9,708 nucleotides of DNA, taken from positions 1 through 9,708 of the forward strand of contig NZ_CP012532.1 in the NCBI RefSeq assembly GCF_001593285.1, in the 5' to 3' direction. Source of the stretch: Psychrobacter sp. P2G3 (GTDB taxonomy: Bacteria; Pseudomonadota; Gammaproteobacteria; Pseudomonadales; Moraxellaceae). The first letter of the stretch is position 1. Each line of letters begins with the position of its first letter. The notes under the pieces were generated by a model, which had not been told where the DNA came from, ran no database searches, and saw only the letters and a program-made list of their open reading frames with translations. A program made the translations under genes and the position numbers. Shown in pieces: positions 1-5,589 of this stretch.

Positions 1-120
1 AAATGGTATGGTTTCTATAGCTTATTACTAAGGTTTAAGAAAAATAACGTCACTAGAATGCTAAAAGAATTGGAGAATTTGGAAAATCCTGTTGCTTTGG
101 GTGAGGTTAAAACAAGTTGA
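1..120 (+). CDS. 3' fragment of an unidentified ORF, open at the left edge
   Basis: Frame 1 is open from the first base to a TGA at 118-120, giving 39 residues that end in NPVALGEVKTS. The stretch is Lys- and Leu-rich and holds one internal Met, with no Shine-Dalgarno sequence in front of it. I do not recognise a family. If the window is a linearised circle, the frame continues back across the junction into the last 30 bases of the window and meets a TAA at 9676-9678 without any ATG. In that case it is probably a chance ORF or a decayed gene end. If the window is a cut from a longer molecule, it could be the true C-terminus of a neighbouring gene. Confidence 0.2.
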   Translation, partial: KWYGFYSLLLRFKKNNVTRMLKELENLENPVALGEVKTS

Positions 121-219
121 TGGATTACTTGATCCAAAAGATCACAAAAAAAAACTGAGATTTCGCTTTAACTAGGGCTTTTATCTTCTGTCTTTTTAAT
201 TAGTAAAAAAATCAAAAAA

Positions 220-256
220 TGTTTTTAATGTTTTTAATGCTTTTAACAGCTTTTAA
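220..256 (+). repeat. AT-rich tandem 9-mers, putative DNA unwinding element
   Basis: TGTTTTTAA occurs at 220-228 and 229-237, TGCTTTTAA at 238-246, and a related CAGCTTTTAA at 247-256. A, T-rich short repeats beside iterons are the usual duplex-opening element of iteron plasmids. The role is inferred from that order: AT-rich repeats, DnaA-like box, iterons, rep gene. The flanking 121-219 stretch holds only a short hairpin (TGATC at 130-134, GATCA at 140-144) and homopolymer A and T runs. Confidence 0.55.
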
Positions 257-270
257 GTCCGCTACAACCC

Positions 271-279
271 TTATGTACA
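271..279 (+). promoter_or_regulatory. DnaA-box-like site
   Basis: TTATGTACA differs by one base from the DnaA consensus TTWTNCACA. It lies between the AT-rich 9-mers and the first iteron, where host DnaA is normally recruited in Rep_3 origins. It is a single degenerate copy, so position supports it more than sequence does. Confidence 0.4.
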
Positions 280-291
280 AACGCTTTCATT

Positions 292-379
292 ACCCATAGA
301 ACGTAGTTTACTTACCCATAGAACGTAGTTTACTTACCCATAGAACGTAGTTTACTTACCCATAGAACGTAGTTTACTT
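292..379 (+). repeat. Four perfect tandem 22-bp iterons (origin of vegetative replication)
   Basis: The 22-bp unit, beginning ACCCATAGAACG and ending TAGTTTACTT, is repeated without a mismatch at 292-313, 314-335, 336-357 and 358-379. The next bases, ACC, start a fifth unit that breaks off. Direct 22-bp repeats just upstream of a Rep_3 gene are the binding sites of the initiator. They open the origin and also control copy number through handcuffing. The 22-bp period is two helical turns, so Rep molecules would sit on one face of the DNA. Confidence 0.93.
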
Positions 380-383
380 ACCT

Positions 384-439
384 TATAACGATATTTATTT
401 ATTTATCGTCATAATGGTGGTATATTATTTATCGTTATA
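384..439. promoter_or_regulatory. Rep operator/promoter region with 10-bp inverted repeat
   Basis: TATAACGATA at 384-393 is the exact reverse complement of TATCGTTATA at 430-439. TTTATCGTCAT at 402-412 is also repeated as TTTATCGTTAT at 428-438. The element lies between the last iteron and the rep ribosome binding site (AGAGGA, 445-450) and covers an AT-rich stretch holding a possible -10, TATATT at 421-426. Rep_3 initiators commonly repress their own gene by binding such inverted half-sites as dimers. The operator role is inferred. Confidence 0.6.
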
Positions 440-458
440 TAGTTAGAGGACTAAGTTG

Positions 459-1436
459 ATGAAACCAAGCATGAATGCAGGTAATAATAAGATGGATCTT
501 ATAGTTAAGACAAACAGACTAAATACGGCAATCCAAAATCTTACGCTTGCTGAAATAAGGTTGGTTCAGCTAGCTATCATAGATAGCAGAGAAAAAAATG
601 AAGGATTGTCAGCAGACAAGCCTTTAACTATAAAAGCCTCAAGGTACGCTGAAGCGTTTGGAACGACAAGACAAGGTGCTTATGACGTACTTAAAAAAGC
701 GGAAGAAAATCTATTCGAGCGTAGATTTACTTTTTTAGACGAAAATGATGGTTATCCCGTTAAGTCCCGTTGGATAAGTCAAGCAAAGTATAAGCAGGAT
801 AAAGGTACTATTGAGATTATATTTACGCCTGCGGTAGTAAATGAAATAACACGTATAAACGGTATAGAGCAGTTTTTTACTAAGTACACGTTAGAACAAA
901 CATCAATGCTCAATAGTATGTATTCAGTACGTTTATATGAACTTCTAATACAATGGCGTGAAGCCAAAAAGACGCCTTTATTTGGTTTAAAAGTGTTTAG
1001 AGGTCAACTTGGAGTAGACGATGATGAATATCAACGGATGTGTGACTTCAAATCTGGTGTTTTAGACAAAGCTATTAAAGAAATTAACAAGCACACTGAT
1101 ATCAAAGTTGGCTATGAGCAAGAAAAATACGGTAAAAATATTATTGGTTTTAAATTTAAAGTACTGTCAAAAAGTAAGCCTAAAGATAGTAAGCAACAAG
1201 GTGTTAGTAGAGATAAAGATACAGCCGATATGTTTACGATTGAAGGTCTAAATGATAAACAGCTAGGCCGTATTGCTCGAAATCCTAGTTTTGTAGCAGA
1301 TTATAATGATCTAGTTAGTTCGACTAGCCCAGCTGGTCAGGATATGAAGGTGTGGGAGTTTGAAATGATTAATCGTCTCAAAAAAGACGCTTCAAAGTTT
1401 AAAAAACGTCCAATCAGAGACTATCTTGAATACTAA
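459..1436 (+). CDS. repB: Rep_3-family plasmid replication initiator
   Basis: This 325-aa protein is a RepB/Rep_3 initiator that binds the upstream iterons to start plasmid replication. Residues ~11-45 (DLIVKTNRLNTAIQNLTLAE) are the family's N-terminal signature. They are followed by the first winged-helix domain (~57-95, with ASRYAEAFGTT), the link to the second (TPAVVNEITRINGIEQFFTK, then SMLNSMYSVRLYELLIQW), and a basic C-terminal region. ATG 459 is preferred over the in-frame TTG at 456 because AGAGGA at 445-450 then sits 8 nt upstream. The length is normal for the family and there is no frameshift. The gene is alone, with no partner rep or par gene beside it. It is probably autorepressed through the inverted repeat at 384-439. 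The identification is firm; the host range is unknown. Confidence 0.93.
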   Translation: MKPSMNAGNNKMDLIVKTNRLNTAIQNLTLAEIRLVQLAIIDSREKNEGLSADKPLTIKASRYAEAFGTTRQGAYDVLKKAEENLFERRFTFLDENDGYPVKSRWISQAKYKQDKGTIEIIFTPAVVNEITRINGIEQFFTKYTLEQTSMLNSMYSVRLYELLIQWREAKKTPLFGLKVFRGQLGVDDDEYQRMCDFKSGVLDKAIKEINKHTDIKVGYEQEKYGKNIIGFKFKVLSKSKPKDSKQQGVSRDKDTADMFTIEGLNDKQLGRIARNPSFVADYNDLVSSTSPAGQDMKVWEFEMINRLKKDASKFKKRPIRDYLEY

Positions 1437-1843
1437 AAGTTATAAACAAGTTGAGTGTCCACTACAGTATATTTTTTGATTATATTTTGAGGCTTTTATA
1501 GTAAGAACGTTAAGAAAGTAGTAAGGTAAATATTTGCTAATATAAATATTAGACCCTAATTATAAGTAATATAAAATTTATTCTACAATTACTAGGAGTA
1601 GTTGTTCTAATTTTCATACTAACAATTATTTTTGCCACTGATTAGAGGTTTCTTATTACTTCTTCTGCTATATACCAACAAACCTTATTTTATTTTCAGT
1701 AGCCTAAATTTCAAGGTGTATATAGCGTATGTATACTTGCATCAAAAGTCCAAAATAAGCGATTTACTTTGTGTAATAACTAGCATGAGGTTTATTTTGC
1801 TGCGCTTAATCAATCCGTCACTATCTTGTTAAGGAAGGAGTTT
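1437..1843. other. Gene-free AT-rich spacer between rep and the AraC-type gene
   Basis: No convincing gene is visible in these ~400 bases. The stretch holds a 7-bp inverted repeat with a 2-nt centre (CTAATAT at 1537-1543, ATATTAG at 1546-1552) and a loose GTATA...TATAC pair around 1720-1738. No clear terminator for the rep gene is seen. The promoter of the AraC-type gene must lie in the right half, but no good -35/-10 pair stands out. Confidence 0.5.
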
Positions 1844-2866
1844 ATGGATGCGCTAAGTGCATTACTACAAAACGTGCACTTACTTGAGACAAAATACTAT
1901 CGTTTGAATGGGCATGGTAACTGGTCTTATTCGTTTTCTAGAAAAGACACGATTATGTTCTATTCGGTACTATCTGGTAGCTTTTGCATTCAGATAGGAG
2001 ATGAAGTACGAGAGGCGCATAGTGGCGATACTATTATGATCTCTGACGATTATCAGCATGTGAGTTATGCGCTCAATCACAATGGAGATAACGCCAGAAC
2101 TCTAAACGATTTAATGGATAATAATACCAATGAAATTATTCAACTTAACGATAGTGGCGACAACAATGCTTGTTTAATACTAATTGAATGCCACTATGAT
2201 AAAGAAATGATTCGTCCGTTATTGTCTATGTTGCCCCCAATGTTACCAAATATTAGTGCTGAGTCTGATGGTCGTTTTAAGACGATAGATCTAGAGATTA
2301 AGCTATTAGCCTTAGAGTCTAAATATGAGCGTATGGGTAGGGCGGCTGTCATTAATCATTGGGCCAGTATCATACTAATTGAGTGTTTGCGTACCTATAT
2401 TGAGACCCTGCCTGAAGCCACTGATAGTTGGTTACGAGCGATGAGGGATCCTCATTTAGTTAAGGCAATAGCTGTTATGCATCGTTGGCCAGAACGAAAC
2501 TGGACTATTCACAAGTTGGCTGAAGTCGCTGGTATATCTCGGTCAAACTTTGCTCAGCGTTTTAAAAACGTAGTGGGTATGCCACCGTTGACCTATCTAA
2601 GTGATTATCGTCTGCGCCTAGCTGCCCACTATTTGCGTTTGCAACAGAAAAGTATTAGTCGTATTAGTGAGCTGGTAGGGTACGCTTCAGATTCAACCTT
2701 TAGTCAAGCTTTTAAGCGAGTGTACGGAGTATGTCCAAGTGTGTATCGTCAGAGGCATCAAAAAAAGCCGCCTATGCCAGTGACTTTTCTCTCTTTAAAA
2801 TCATTTGTCGTAGTGCAATTCGTGGTTCCCCAAATAGGGACTAAGATTTATCATCTAAGCTATTAA
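1844..2866 (+). CDS. AraC-family transcriptional regulator with N-terminal cupin-like sensor domain
   Basis: This 340-aa cytoplasmic DNA-binding regulator has a sensor part at ~1-135, with a cupin-like DTIMFYSVLSGSFCIQIG and GDTIMIS. The C-terminal AraC domain has two helix-turn-helix units: WTIHKLAEVAGISRSNFAQR (~220-239) and ISRISELVGYASDSTFSQAF (~271-290), ending near YRQR (301-304). It belongs to the subgroup with HRWPERNW before the first HTH. The effector and targets are unknown. ATG 1844 is chosen because AAGGAAGGAG ends 3 nt upstream and an AAGG core lies ~9 nt upstream; an in-frame TTG at 1826 has no such support. The last ~32 residues after the AraC domain are atypical (hydrophobic VTFLSLKSFVVVQFVV). 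They overlap a repeated sequence, so the native 3' end was probably replaced by recombination. Confidence 0.88.
   Translation: MDALSALLQNVHLLETKYYRLNGHGNWSYSFSRKDTIMFYSVLSGSFCIQIGDEVREAHSGDTIMISDDYQHVSYALNHNGDNARTLNDLMDNNTNEIIQLNDSGDNNACLILIECHYDKEMIRPLLSMLPPMLPNISAESDGRFKTIDLEIKLLALESKYERMGRAAVINHWASIILIECLRTYIETLPEATDSWLRAMRDPHLVKAIAVMHRWPERNWTIHKLAEVAGISRSNFAQRFKNVVGMPPLTYLSDYRLRLAAHYLRLQQKSISRISELVGYASDSTFSQAFKRVYGVCPSVYRQRHQKKPPMPVTFLSLKSFVVVQFVVPQIGTKIYHLSY
2782..2809 (+). repeat. Imperfect direct repeat, copy A (in the 3' end of the AraC-type gene)
   Basis: This 28-nt stretch, starting GACTTTTCTCTCTTTAAAAT, recurs at 6331-6356 with only a 2-nt deletion (TT absent). Copy A lies in codons ~313-322 of the AraC-type gene, just past the conserved domain. 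The two copies bracket the block of small stress/envelope genes. Just downstream, GTGGTTCC (2822-2829) and AAATAGGG (2832-2839) also occur, reverse-complemented, upstream of copy B. Confidence 0.7.
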
Positions 2867-2880
2867 TATATAAAGGAATG

Positions 2881-2911
2881 TTGTTTGGTAGGTTTGCTCA
2901 GTGTATATAAT
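2881..2911 (+). promoter_or_regulatory. Candidate promoter for the 40-aa membrane peptide gene
   Basis: A consensus -10, TATAAT, lies at 2906-2911 with TG two bases before it, resembling an extended -10. The only -35 candidate is TTGTTT at 2881-2886, with a long 19-bp gap. It is the best promoter-like sequence between the AraC-type stop and the small ORF at 3054. It may also serve other RNAs. Confidence 0.35.
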
Positions 2912-2989
2912 AGTATACTTACTGCGATTCACTCGTAGGGTTTTTAACGAATAAACCATCAGATTAAGTTATGCTGATTAGTAACAGCC

Positions 2990-3032
2990 AACAGATAAAA
3001 ACACTAAGATACGGAAAGTGTTTTTATCTGTT
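2990..3032 (+). promoter_or_regulatory. Perfect 16-bp inverted repeat in the leader of the 40-aa ORF
   Basis: AACAGATAAAAACACT (2990-3005) pairs perfectly with AGTGTTTTTATCTGTT (3017-3032) across an 11-nt loop. It ends 9 nt before the Shine-Dalgarno AAGGGG (3042-3047) of the small ORF. It could be a 5'-leader hairpin affecting translation or stability, an operator, or an attenuator: the inner CACT/AGTG stem is followed by five T. It is too AT-rich to be a typical terminator. Confidence 0.6.
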
Positions 3033-3053
3033 GAACAACTTAAGGGGTAATCT

Positions 3054-3176
3054 ATGGAGAGTAATAAATTTATATTGCGAGCAATAGCAGCCTTTATTTT
3101 GATTTTTGGACTAACATATGCAGTTATAATTAAATTTAAATTAATGTCACCCAGCATATTTTATAGTCTTTTTTAA
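3054..3176 (+). CDS. Small single-pass membrane protein, 40 aa, unknown function
   Basis: ATG 3054 follows a strong AAGGGG (3042-3047) at 6-nt spacing. The peptide begins MESNKFILRA, then has a hydrophobic segment at ~residues 9-28 (AIAAFILIFGLTYAVII), a short basic KFK and a small C-terminal tail, ending at TAA 3174-3176. I recognise no family. Reasons to think it real are the ribosome binding site, a single clean transmembrane helix with flanking charges, a -10-like TATAAT at 2906, a leader hairpin at 2990-3032 and a terminator at 3196-3217. Together these make a complete small transcription unit. It sits at the start of the stress/envelope block. It could be an inner-membrane stress peptide or a type I toxin-like peptide, but nothing shows which. 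Confidence 0.6.
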   Translation: MESNKFILRAIAAFILIFGLTYAVIIKFKLMSPSIFYSLF

Positions 3177-3195
3177 TGGAAATAATTTTAAAGTT

Positions 3196-3217
3196 AAAGT
3201 CCGTCTAGGGCTTTTTT
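3196..3217 (+). terminator. Rho-independent terminator after the 40-aa ORF
   Basis: AAAGTCC (3196-3202) and GGGCTTT (3208-3214) form a 7-bp stem with one G-T pair around a GTCTA loop. A run of T at 3212-3217 follows. It starts 20 nt after the stop codon of the small ORF. The stem is short, so it may be moderate in strength. Confidence 0.6.
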
Positions 3218-3285
3218 ATGCCTATTATTCTATTTTGGCGGTCAAGAAACGTCTAGTCAAAGACACAACTTACATCACGATAACA

Positions 3286-3397
3286 TATCAGCAGTCTTAA
3301 CAATGACTCAGAAACACTATAAACATTCATTGTACAGACGTCCTAATTGCGTCCATCTATATTAGATATATCAGCTTGAAAATTAAGACTGCTGATA
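3286..3397. repeat. 15-bp perfect inverted repeat enclosing three small hairpins, upstream of csbD
   Basis: TATCAGCAGTCTTAA at 3286-3300 is the exact reverse complement of 3383-3397. The 82 bases between can form CAATGA/TCATTG (3301-3306 with 3327-3332), GACG/CGTC (3337-3340 with 3350-3353) and ATCTA/TAGAT (3355-3359 with 3363-3367). A folded transcript would be a closed outer stem with a multi-branched junction. It may be a structured leader or small RNA, or a 112-bp MITE-like remnant, but I see no target-site duplication. It fills most of the gene-free 3218-3487 interval. Confidence 0.5.
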
Positions 3398-3487
3398 GCC
3401 TATTCATCAATAAAAATAAGAAAACATGGATGCGCTTAATATAGATAAGTTGACTCACAAACTCATAAATGGAAAAGGAAAACCATA

Positions 3488-3763
3488 ATGGACAATCAAA
3501 ATGTGAACGAAAAAAGTATGGATGAACAGTACAAAAACAATCAAAAAATGGATAATGATATGAATAACCAAACACTAAAAGGCGAATGGAACCAGCTCAA
3601 GGGTTCAGTAAAACAAAAGTGGGGAGAGTTAACAGATGACGATCTTACCCATATCGAAGGTGACCGTGACAAACTGGTTGGCCGTGTCCAAGAGCGTTAT
3701 GGTCATTCAAAAGAAGATGCTGAACGTGATGTAGATGAGTGGCGTAACCAAAATAAATATTGA
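3488..3763 (+). CDS. CsbD-like (YjbJ-type) stress response protein
   Basis: This 91-aa, very hydrophilic cytoplasmic protein matches the CsbD family: the core WNQLKGSVKQKWGELTDDDL (~34-53) is followed by IEGDRDKLVGRVQERYGHSK and ends with a DVDEW motif. CsbD-like proteins are small, abundant and often induced by general, osmotic or stationary-phase stress, but their biochemical role is not settled. The N-terminal ~30 residues are a Gln/Asn/Met-rich extension (MDNQNVNEKSMDEQYKNNQK) that the short family members lack. ATG 3488 has AAGGA at 3475-3479, 8 nt upstream. A strong terminator follows at 3800-3829. Upstream is the inverted-repeat structure at 3286-3397, which could be part of its leader; no clear sigma-70 promoter was found. 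Confidence 0.9.
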   Translation: MDNQNVNEKSMDEQYKNNQKMDNDMNNQTLKGEWNQLKGSVKQKWGELTDDDLTHIEGDRDKLVGRVQERYGHSKEDAERDVDEWRNQNKY

Positions 3764-3799
3764 TTATTATGTTTTTAATAGTCATACCCTGAAAATGCA

Positions 3800-3829
3800 A
3801 AAAGCCCGTGGCTATGGTCACGGGCTTTT
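3800..3829. terminator. Strong bidirectional Rho-independent terminator
   Basis: AAAAGCCCGTG (3800-3810) and CACGGGCTTTT (3819-3829) form an 11-bp perfect stem around an 8-nt loop, with T runs on both strands. It ends csbD from the left. On the minus strand it can end the lipoprotein transcript, so it separates two convergent genes. The remaining bases to 4000 hold only an imperfect TCAAAA/TTTTGA hairpin near 3895-3914. Confidence 0.9.
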
Positions 3830-3999
3830 TTAGTCAATGCTGCTAATTATGTGAGTAAAGATAAAAGGCTTGATTGCAGGATAGGCTGCCGCCGTCAAAA
3901 ATGGGATATTTTGAGATAGCGATTAGTCGGAACAATTAAAACTGATAATAACCTTACAGAAACCCTTTAATATTTAATGGATTGCGCGACTTCCAATAC

Positions 4000-4317
4000 T
4001 TACTGCACGCCATCTGCCGGTGTCTTATCTAGATTTGAATTATTTTCGTTGATATAGACCGTATCATCAGCCTTTTGGTCATTTCCATTACTAGAATAGT
4101 ATGCTGTACCTCCTGCACCTTCTTCGTCCTCTGTAGAAGCAGTAGTTTGATCTTCAGCCTCGCTCGCTGTTTGCACAGGTGTCATTTCGCTAGACTCCTC
4201 CGTATTAATAGCTGGCTCTTCTGTCTCATTACTGCAAGCGCTGAGACCAACGAAACTCACCAAAAATACTATCCATAATCTACTTTGAAGTGACTTAGTT
4301 AATACTGATGTTTTCAT
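4000..4317 (-). CDS. Small acidic lipoprotein, unknown function
   Basis: This 105-aa protein has a basic N-terminus (MKTSVLTKSLQSR), a hydrophobic h-region (LWIVFLVSFVG) and a lipobox, LSAC, with Cys28 as the lipidation site. Ser at +2 predicts outer-membrane sorting by the Lol rule. The mature part is low-complexity and rich in Glu, Thr, Ser, Asn and Asp (ETEEPAINTEESSEMTPVQT...), so it is probably a disordered tether. No domain is recognised. ATG 4317 is chosen over the upstream in-frame start at 4377 because AAGG lies 8 nt upstream and the signal peptide begins there. It lies 113 nt downstream of chaB on the same strand and may be co-transcribed. Its first codons and leader belong to the 121-bp repeat that recurs at 4766-4886. 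Confidence 0.8.
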   Translation of the reverse strand: MKTSVLTKSLQSRLWIVFLVSFVGLSACSNETEEPAINTEESSEMTPVQTASEAEDQTTASTEDEEGAGGTAYYSSNGNDQKADDTVYINENNSNLDKTPADGVQ

Positions 4318-4391
4318 TTTAATATCCTTATCATAGTTAAAACCGGAAGATTTAAAAAAGCTATAGAAAACGATCATAAGATAATTGAACT
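4271..4391. repeat. 121-bp direct repeat, copy 1 (lipoprotein start and leader)
   Basis: It aligns without gaps to 4766-4886, offset by 495 bp, with about 12 mismatches. A 66-bp core (4314-4379) is identical. It spans the first ~16 codons of the lipoprotein gene, its ribosome binding site and upstream DNA. The identical core is the leader and the mismatches cluster in the coding part, as expected if only the leader is still useful in the second copy. Confidence 0.9.
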
Positions 4392-4430
4392 AAGCTGATT
4401 CAAATACTAACGCAGACCATTATCCTTTTA

Positions 4431-4640
4431 TTATTTATAGTCAGACTTTTTAACCCATTTCCCATCATCATTTTTATGATAAACATTTTCGACAGCAGCC
4501 CAAGCGGTAGCAAACCAACGCGACTCGTCATCATATTGCGCGTTAGCACTATTAAAAGCCGCTTGAAAAATTTCTTGGGCGTGTTCAGGTAAGTTGTCTT
4601 TTACGCTGTCAGGTAGATCGGATAATTTATCGTAAGGCAT
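4431..4640 (-). CDS. chaB: ChaB family protein
   Basis: This 69-aa protein is clearly ChaB-like. It has MPYDKLSDLPDSVKDNLPEH at the N-terminus, then AQEIFQAAFNSA, then the family's C-terminal AWAAVENVY and KNDDGKWVKKS. E. coli ChaB was named as a regulator of the ChaA cation antiporter, but that role is weakly supported; the family is small, soluble and often linked to stress genes. No chaA is present here. ATG 4640 has AAGG 9 nt upstream. A weak -35/-10 pair on the minus strand (TTGATA at 4716-4711, AATATT at 4693-4688) could be its promoter. A 12-bp direct repeat, TTTATGATTATT, lies in the leader at 4661-4672 and 4675-4686. The gene sits between the two copies of the 121-bp repeat, so it may have arrived with that duplication. 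Confidence 0.9.
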   Translation of the reverse strand: MPYDKLSDLPDSVKDNLPEHAQEIFQAAFNSANAQYDDESRWFATAWAAVENVYHKNDDGKWVKKSDYK

Positions 4641-4765
4641 AGCATCTATCCTTATAGATATTTATGATTATTTTTTTATGATTATTGAATATTTAATTTT
4701 ACAGGACTGCTATCAACAAACCAGAAGAGCCACGTGTCAGGTTGTTTTAAAAGTGTTAATAGCAT

Positions 4766-4886
4766 ATTCATAATTTATTTTGAAGCGACTTGGGAGCTAC
4801 TGATGTTCTCATTTTAATATCCTTATCATAGTTAAAACCGGAAGATTTAAAAAAGCTATAGAAAACGATCATAAAATCATTGAACT
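4766..4886. repeat. 121-bp direct repeat, copy 2 (upstream of the DUF421 gene)
   Basis: This is the partner of 4271-4391 with about 90% identity. Here the duplicated leader is followed to the right by the DUF421 gene instead of by chaB. Its left part carries the truncated start of the lipoprotein gene. The copy ends 10 nt before the ribosome binding site of the DUF421 gene, so it supplies nearly all of that gene's upstream region. Confidence 0.9.
4768..4812 (-). pseudogene. Fossil 5' end of the lipoprotein gene (14 codons)
   Basis: Within repeat copy 2 the minus strand reads MRTSVAPKSLQNKL then TGA. This aligns with MKTSVLTKSLQSRL of the intact lipoprotein, with the same AAGG ribosome binding site upstream. 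The signal h-region and lipobox are missing. It is a remnant of duplication, not a functional gene, although it could still be translated as a 14-aa peptide. Confidence 0.7.
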
Positions 4887-4908
4887 GACTATACCAAGGA
4901 AAAACAAA

Positions 4909-5589
4909 ATGGACTGGATAAGTATTTTTATTTATGACACTACATGGACTTTTGCGGTAGAAATAGTCATACGTACCACCATTATGTTTTGCTTGATCAT
5001 TTTATTGTTACGAAGTACAGGCAAACGCGGTATTCGCCAACTCACTATTTTTGAGTTAACCATGATTTTGGCGCTGGGCTCTATTGCCGGTGACCCCATG
5101 TTTACAGAGGATTTGCCGCTTATCCAAGCGGTGCTCATCATGGGTCTTGTTTTACTTCTCTATAGACTTTGTACTTGGTTCACCACGAAGCACAAGCTTT
5201 TTGAGCTCCTATTAGAAGGCAAACCCACTTATATCGTAGAAAATGGTTTATTGATAATTGAGGATGTCGAAAAAGGTAAAATGTCGCATGATGAATTTTT
5301 TACTGAAATGCGTCAACAAGGCGTGCGTCATTTAGGACAAGTGGAGGTTGGATTGCTCGAAACAGATGGTGATTTCAGTGTCTTGTTATTTCCACATGAT
5401 GAGACGCAGTATGGACTACCTATTTTTCCTAAAGAATTTCAGGCAGCAAAAGTGCTAGAAAATGGTCATCCCTATGCCTGTATGCATTGCGGATATGTTG
5501 AGTATATCTTAGCGCCAGATGAAGTATGCAATCGATGCCATCATGCAAAGGGGTGGGCTAAAGCTCTAAATACTAAGATAGTAAATTAG
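4909..5589 (+). CDS. DUF421/YetF-family membrane protein with C-terminal Cys4 cluster
   Basis: This 226-aa inner-membrane protein has the DUF421 architecture: N-terminal transmembrane helices (~17-35, ~47-61, ~71-89) with the signature STGKRGIRQLTIFELTMILA (~36-55) and GDPMF, then a cytoplasmic domain at ~95-185 with PTYIVENG and FTEMRQQGVRHLGQVEVGLL. The family includes B. subtilis YetF; its function is not settled, with links to spore and envelope stress. The C-terminus adds a CxxC-x12-CxxC cluster (Cys191, Cys194, Cys207, Cys210: YACMHCGYVEY...CNRCHHAKGW) that looks like a zinc ribbon. ATG 4909 has AAGGA at 4896-4900, 8 nt upstream. The upstream DNA is the duplicated lipoprotein leader. 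The stop codon touches the stop of the convergent CinA-type gene with no bases between. Confidence 0.88.
   Translation: MDWISIFIYDTTWTFAVEIVIRTTIMFCLIILLLRSTGKRGIRQLTIFELTMILALGSIAGDPMFTEDLPLIQAVLIMGLVLLLYRLCTWFTTKHKLFELLLEGKPTYIVENGLLIIEDVEKGKMSHDEFFTEMRQQGVRHLGQVEVGLLETDGDFSVLLFPHDETQYGLPIFPKEFQAAKVLENGHPYACMHCGYVEYILAPDEVCNRCHHAKGWAKALNTKIVN

Noticed and set aside
292..379. CRISPR array
   Set aside because: The 22-bp repeats are contiguous with no spacers and sit at a Rep_3 origin, so they are iterons.
779..967. Minus-strand ORF inside the rep gene
   Set aside because: It is the antisense shadow of a well-supported Rep_3 gene and has no family features.
1632..1832. Hydrophobic 66-aa plus-strand ORF before the AraC-type gene
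   Set aside because: It starts with TTG, has no Shine-Dalgarno sequence, overlaps the start region of the regulator gene, and its hydrophobicity is explained by T-rich DNA.
3286..3397. tRNA gene suggested by the cloverleaf-like fold
   Set aside because: The outer stem is 15 bp, the arms do not have tRNA spacing, and no T-loop or anticodon-arm consensus is visible.
3357..3575. Minus-strand 72-aa ORF overlapping the csbD start
   Set aside because: It is Phe- and Tyr-rich antisense sequence of the csbD 5' end and the inverted-repeat region, with no ribosome binding site.
4075..4278. Plus-strand 67-aa ORF opposite the lipoprotein gene
   Set aside because: It is the antisense of a gene with a clear signal peptide and lipobox; its Cys/Ser-rich composition is a shadow artefact.
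4932..5141. Minus-strand ORF opposite the DUF421 membrane segments
   Set aside because: It lies wholly inside a recognised gene in antisense, without its own start signals.
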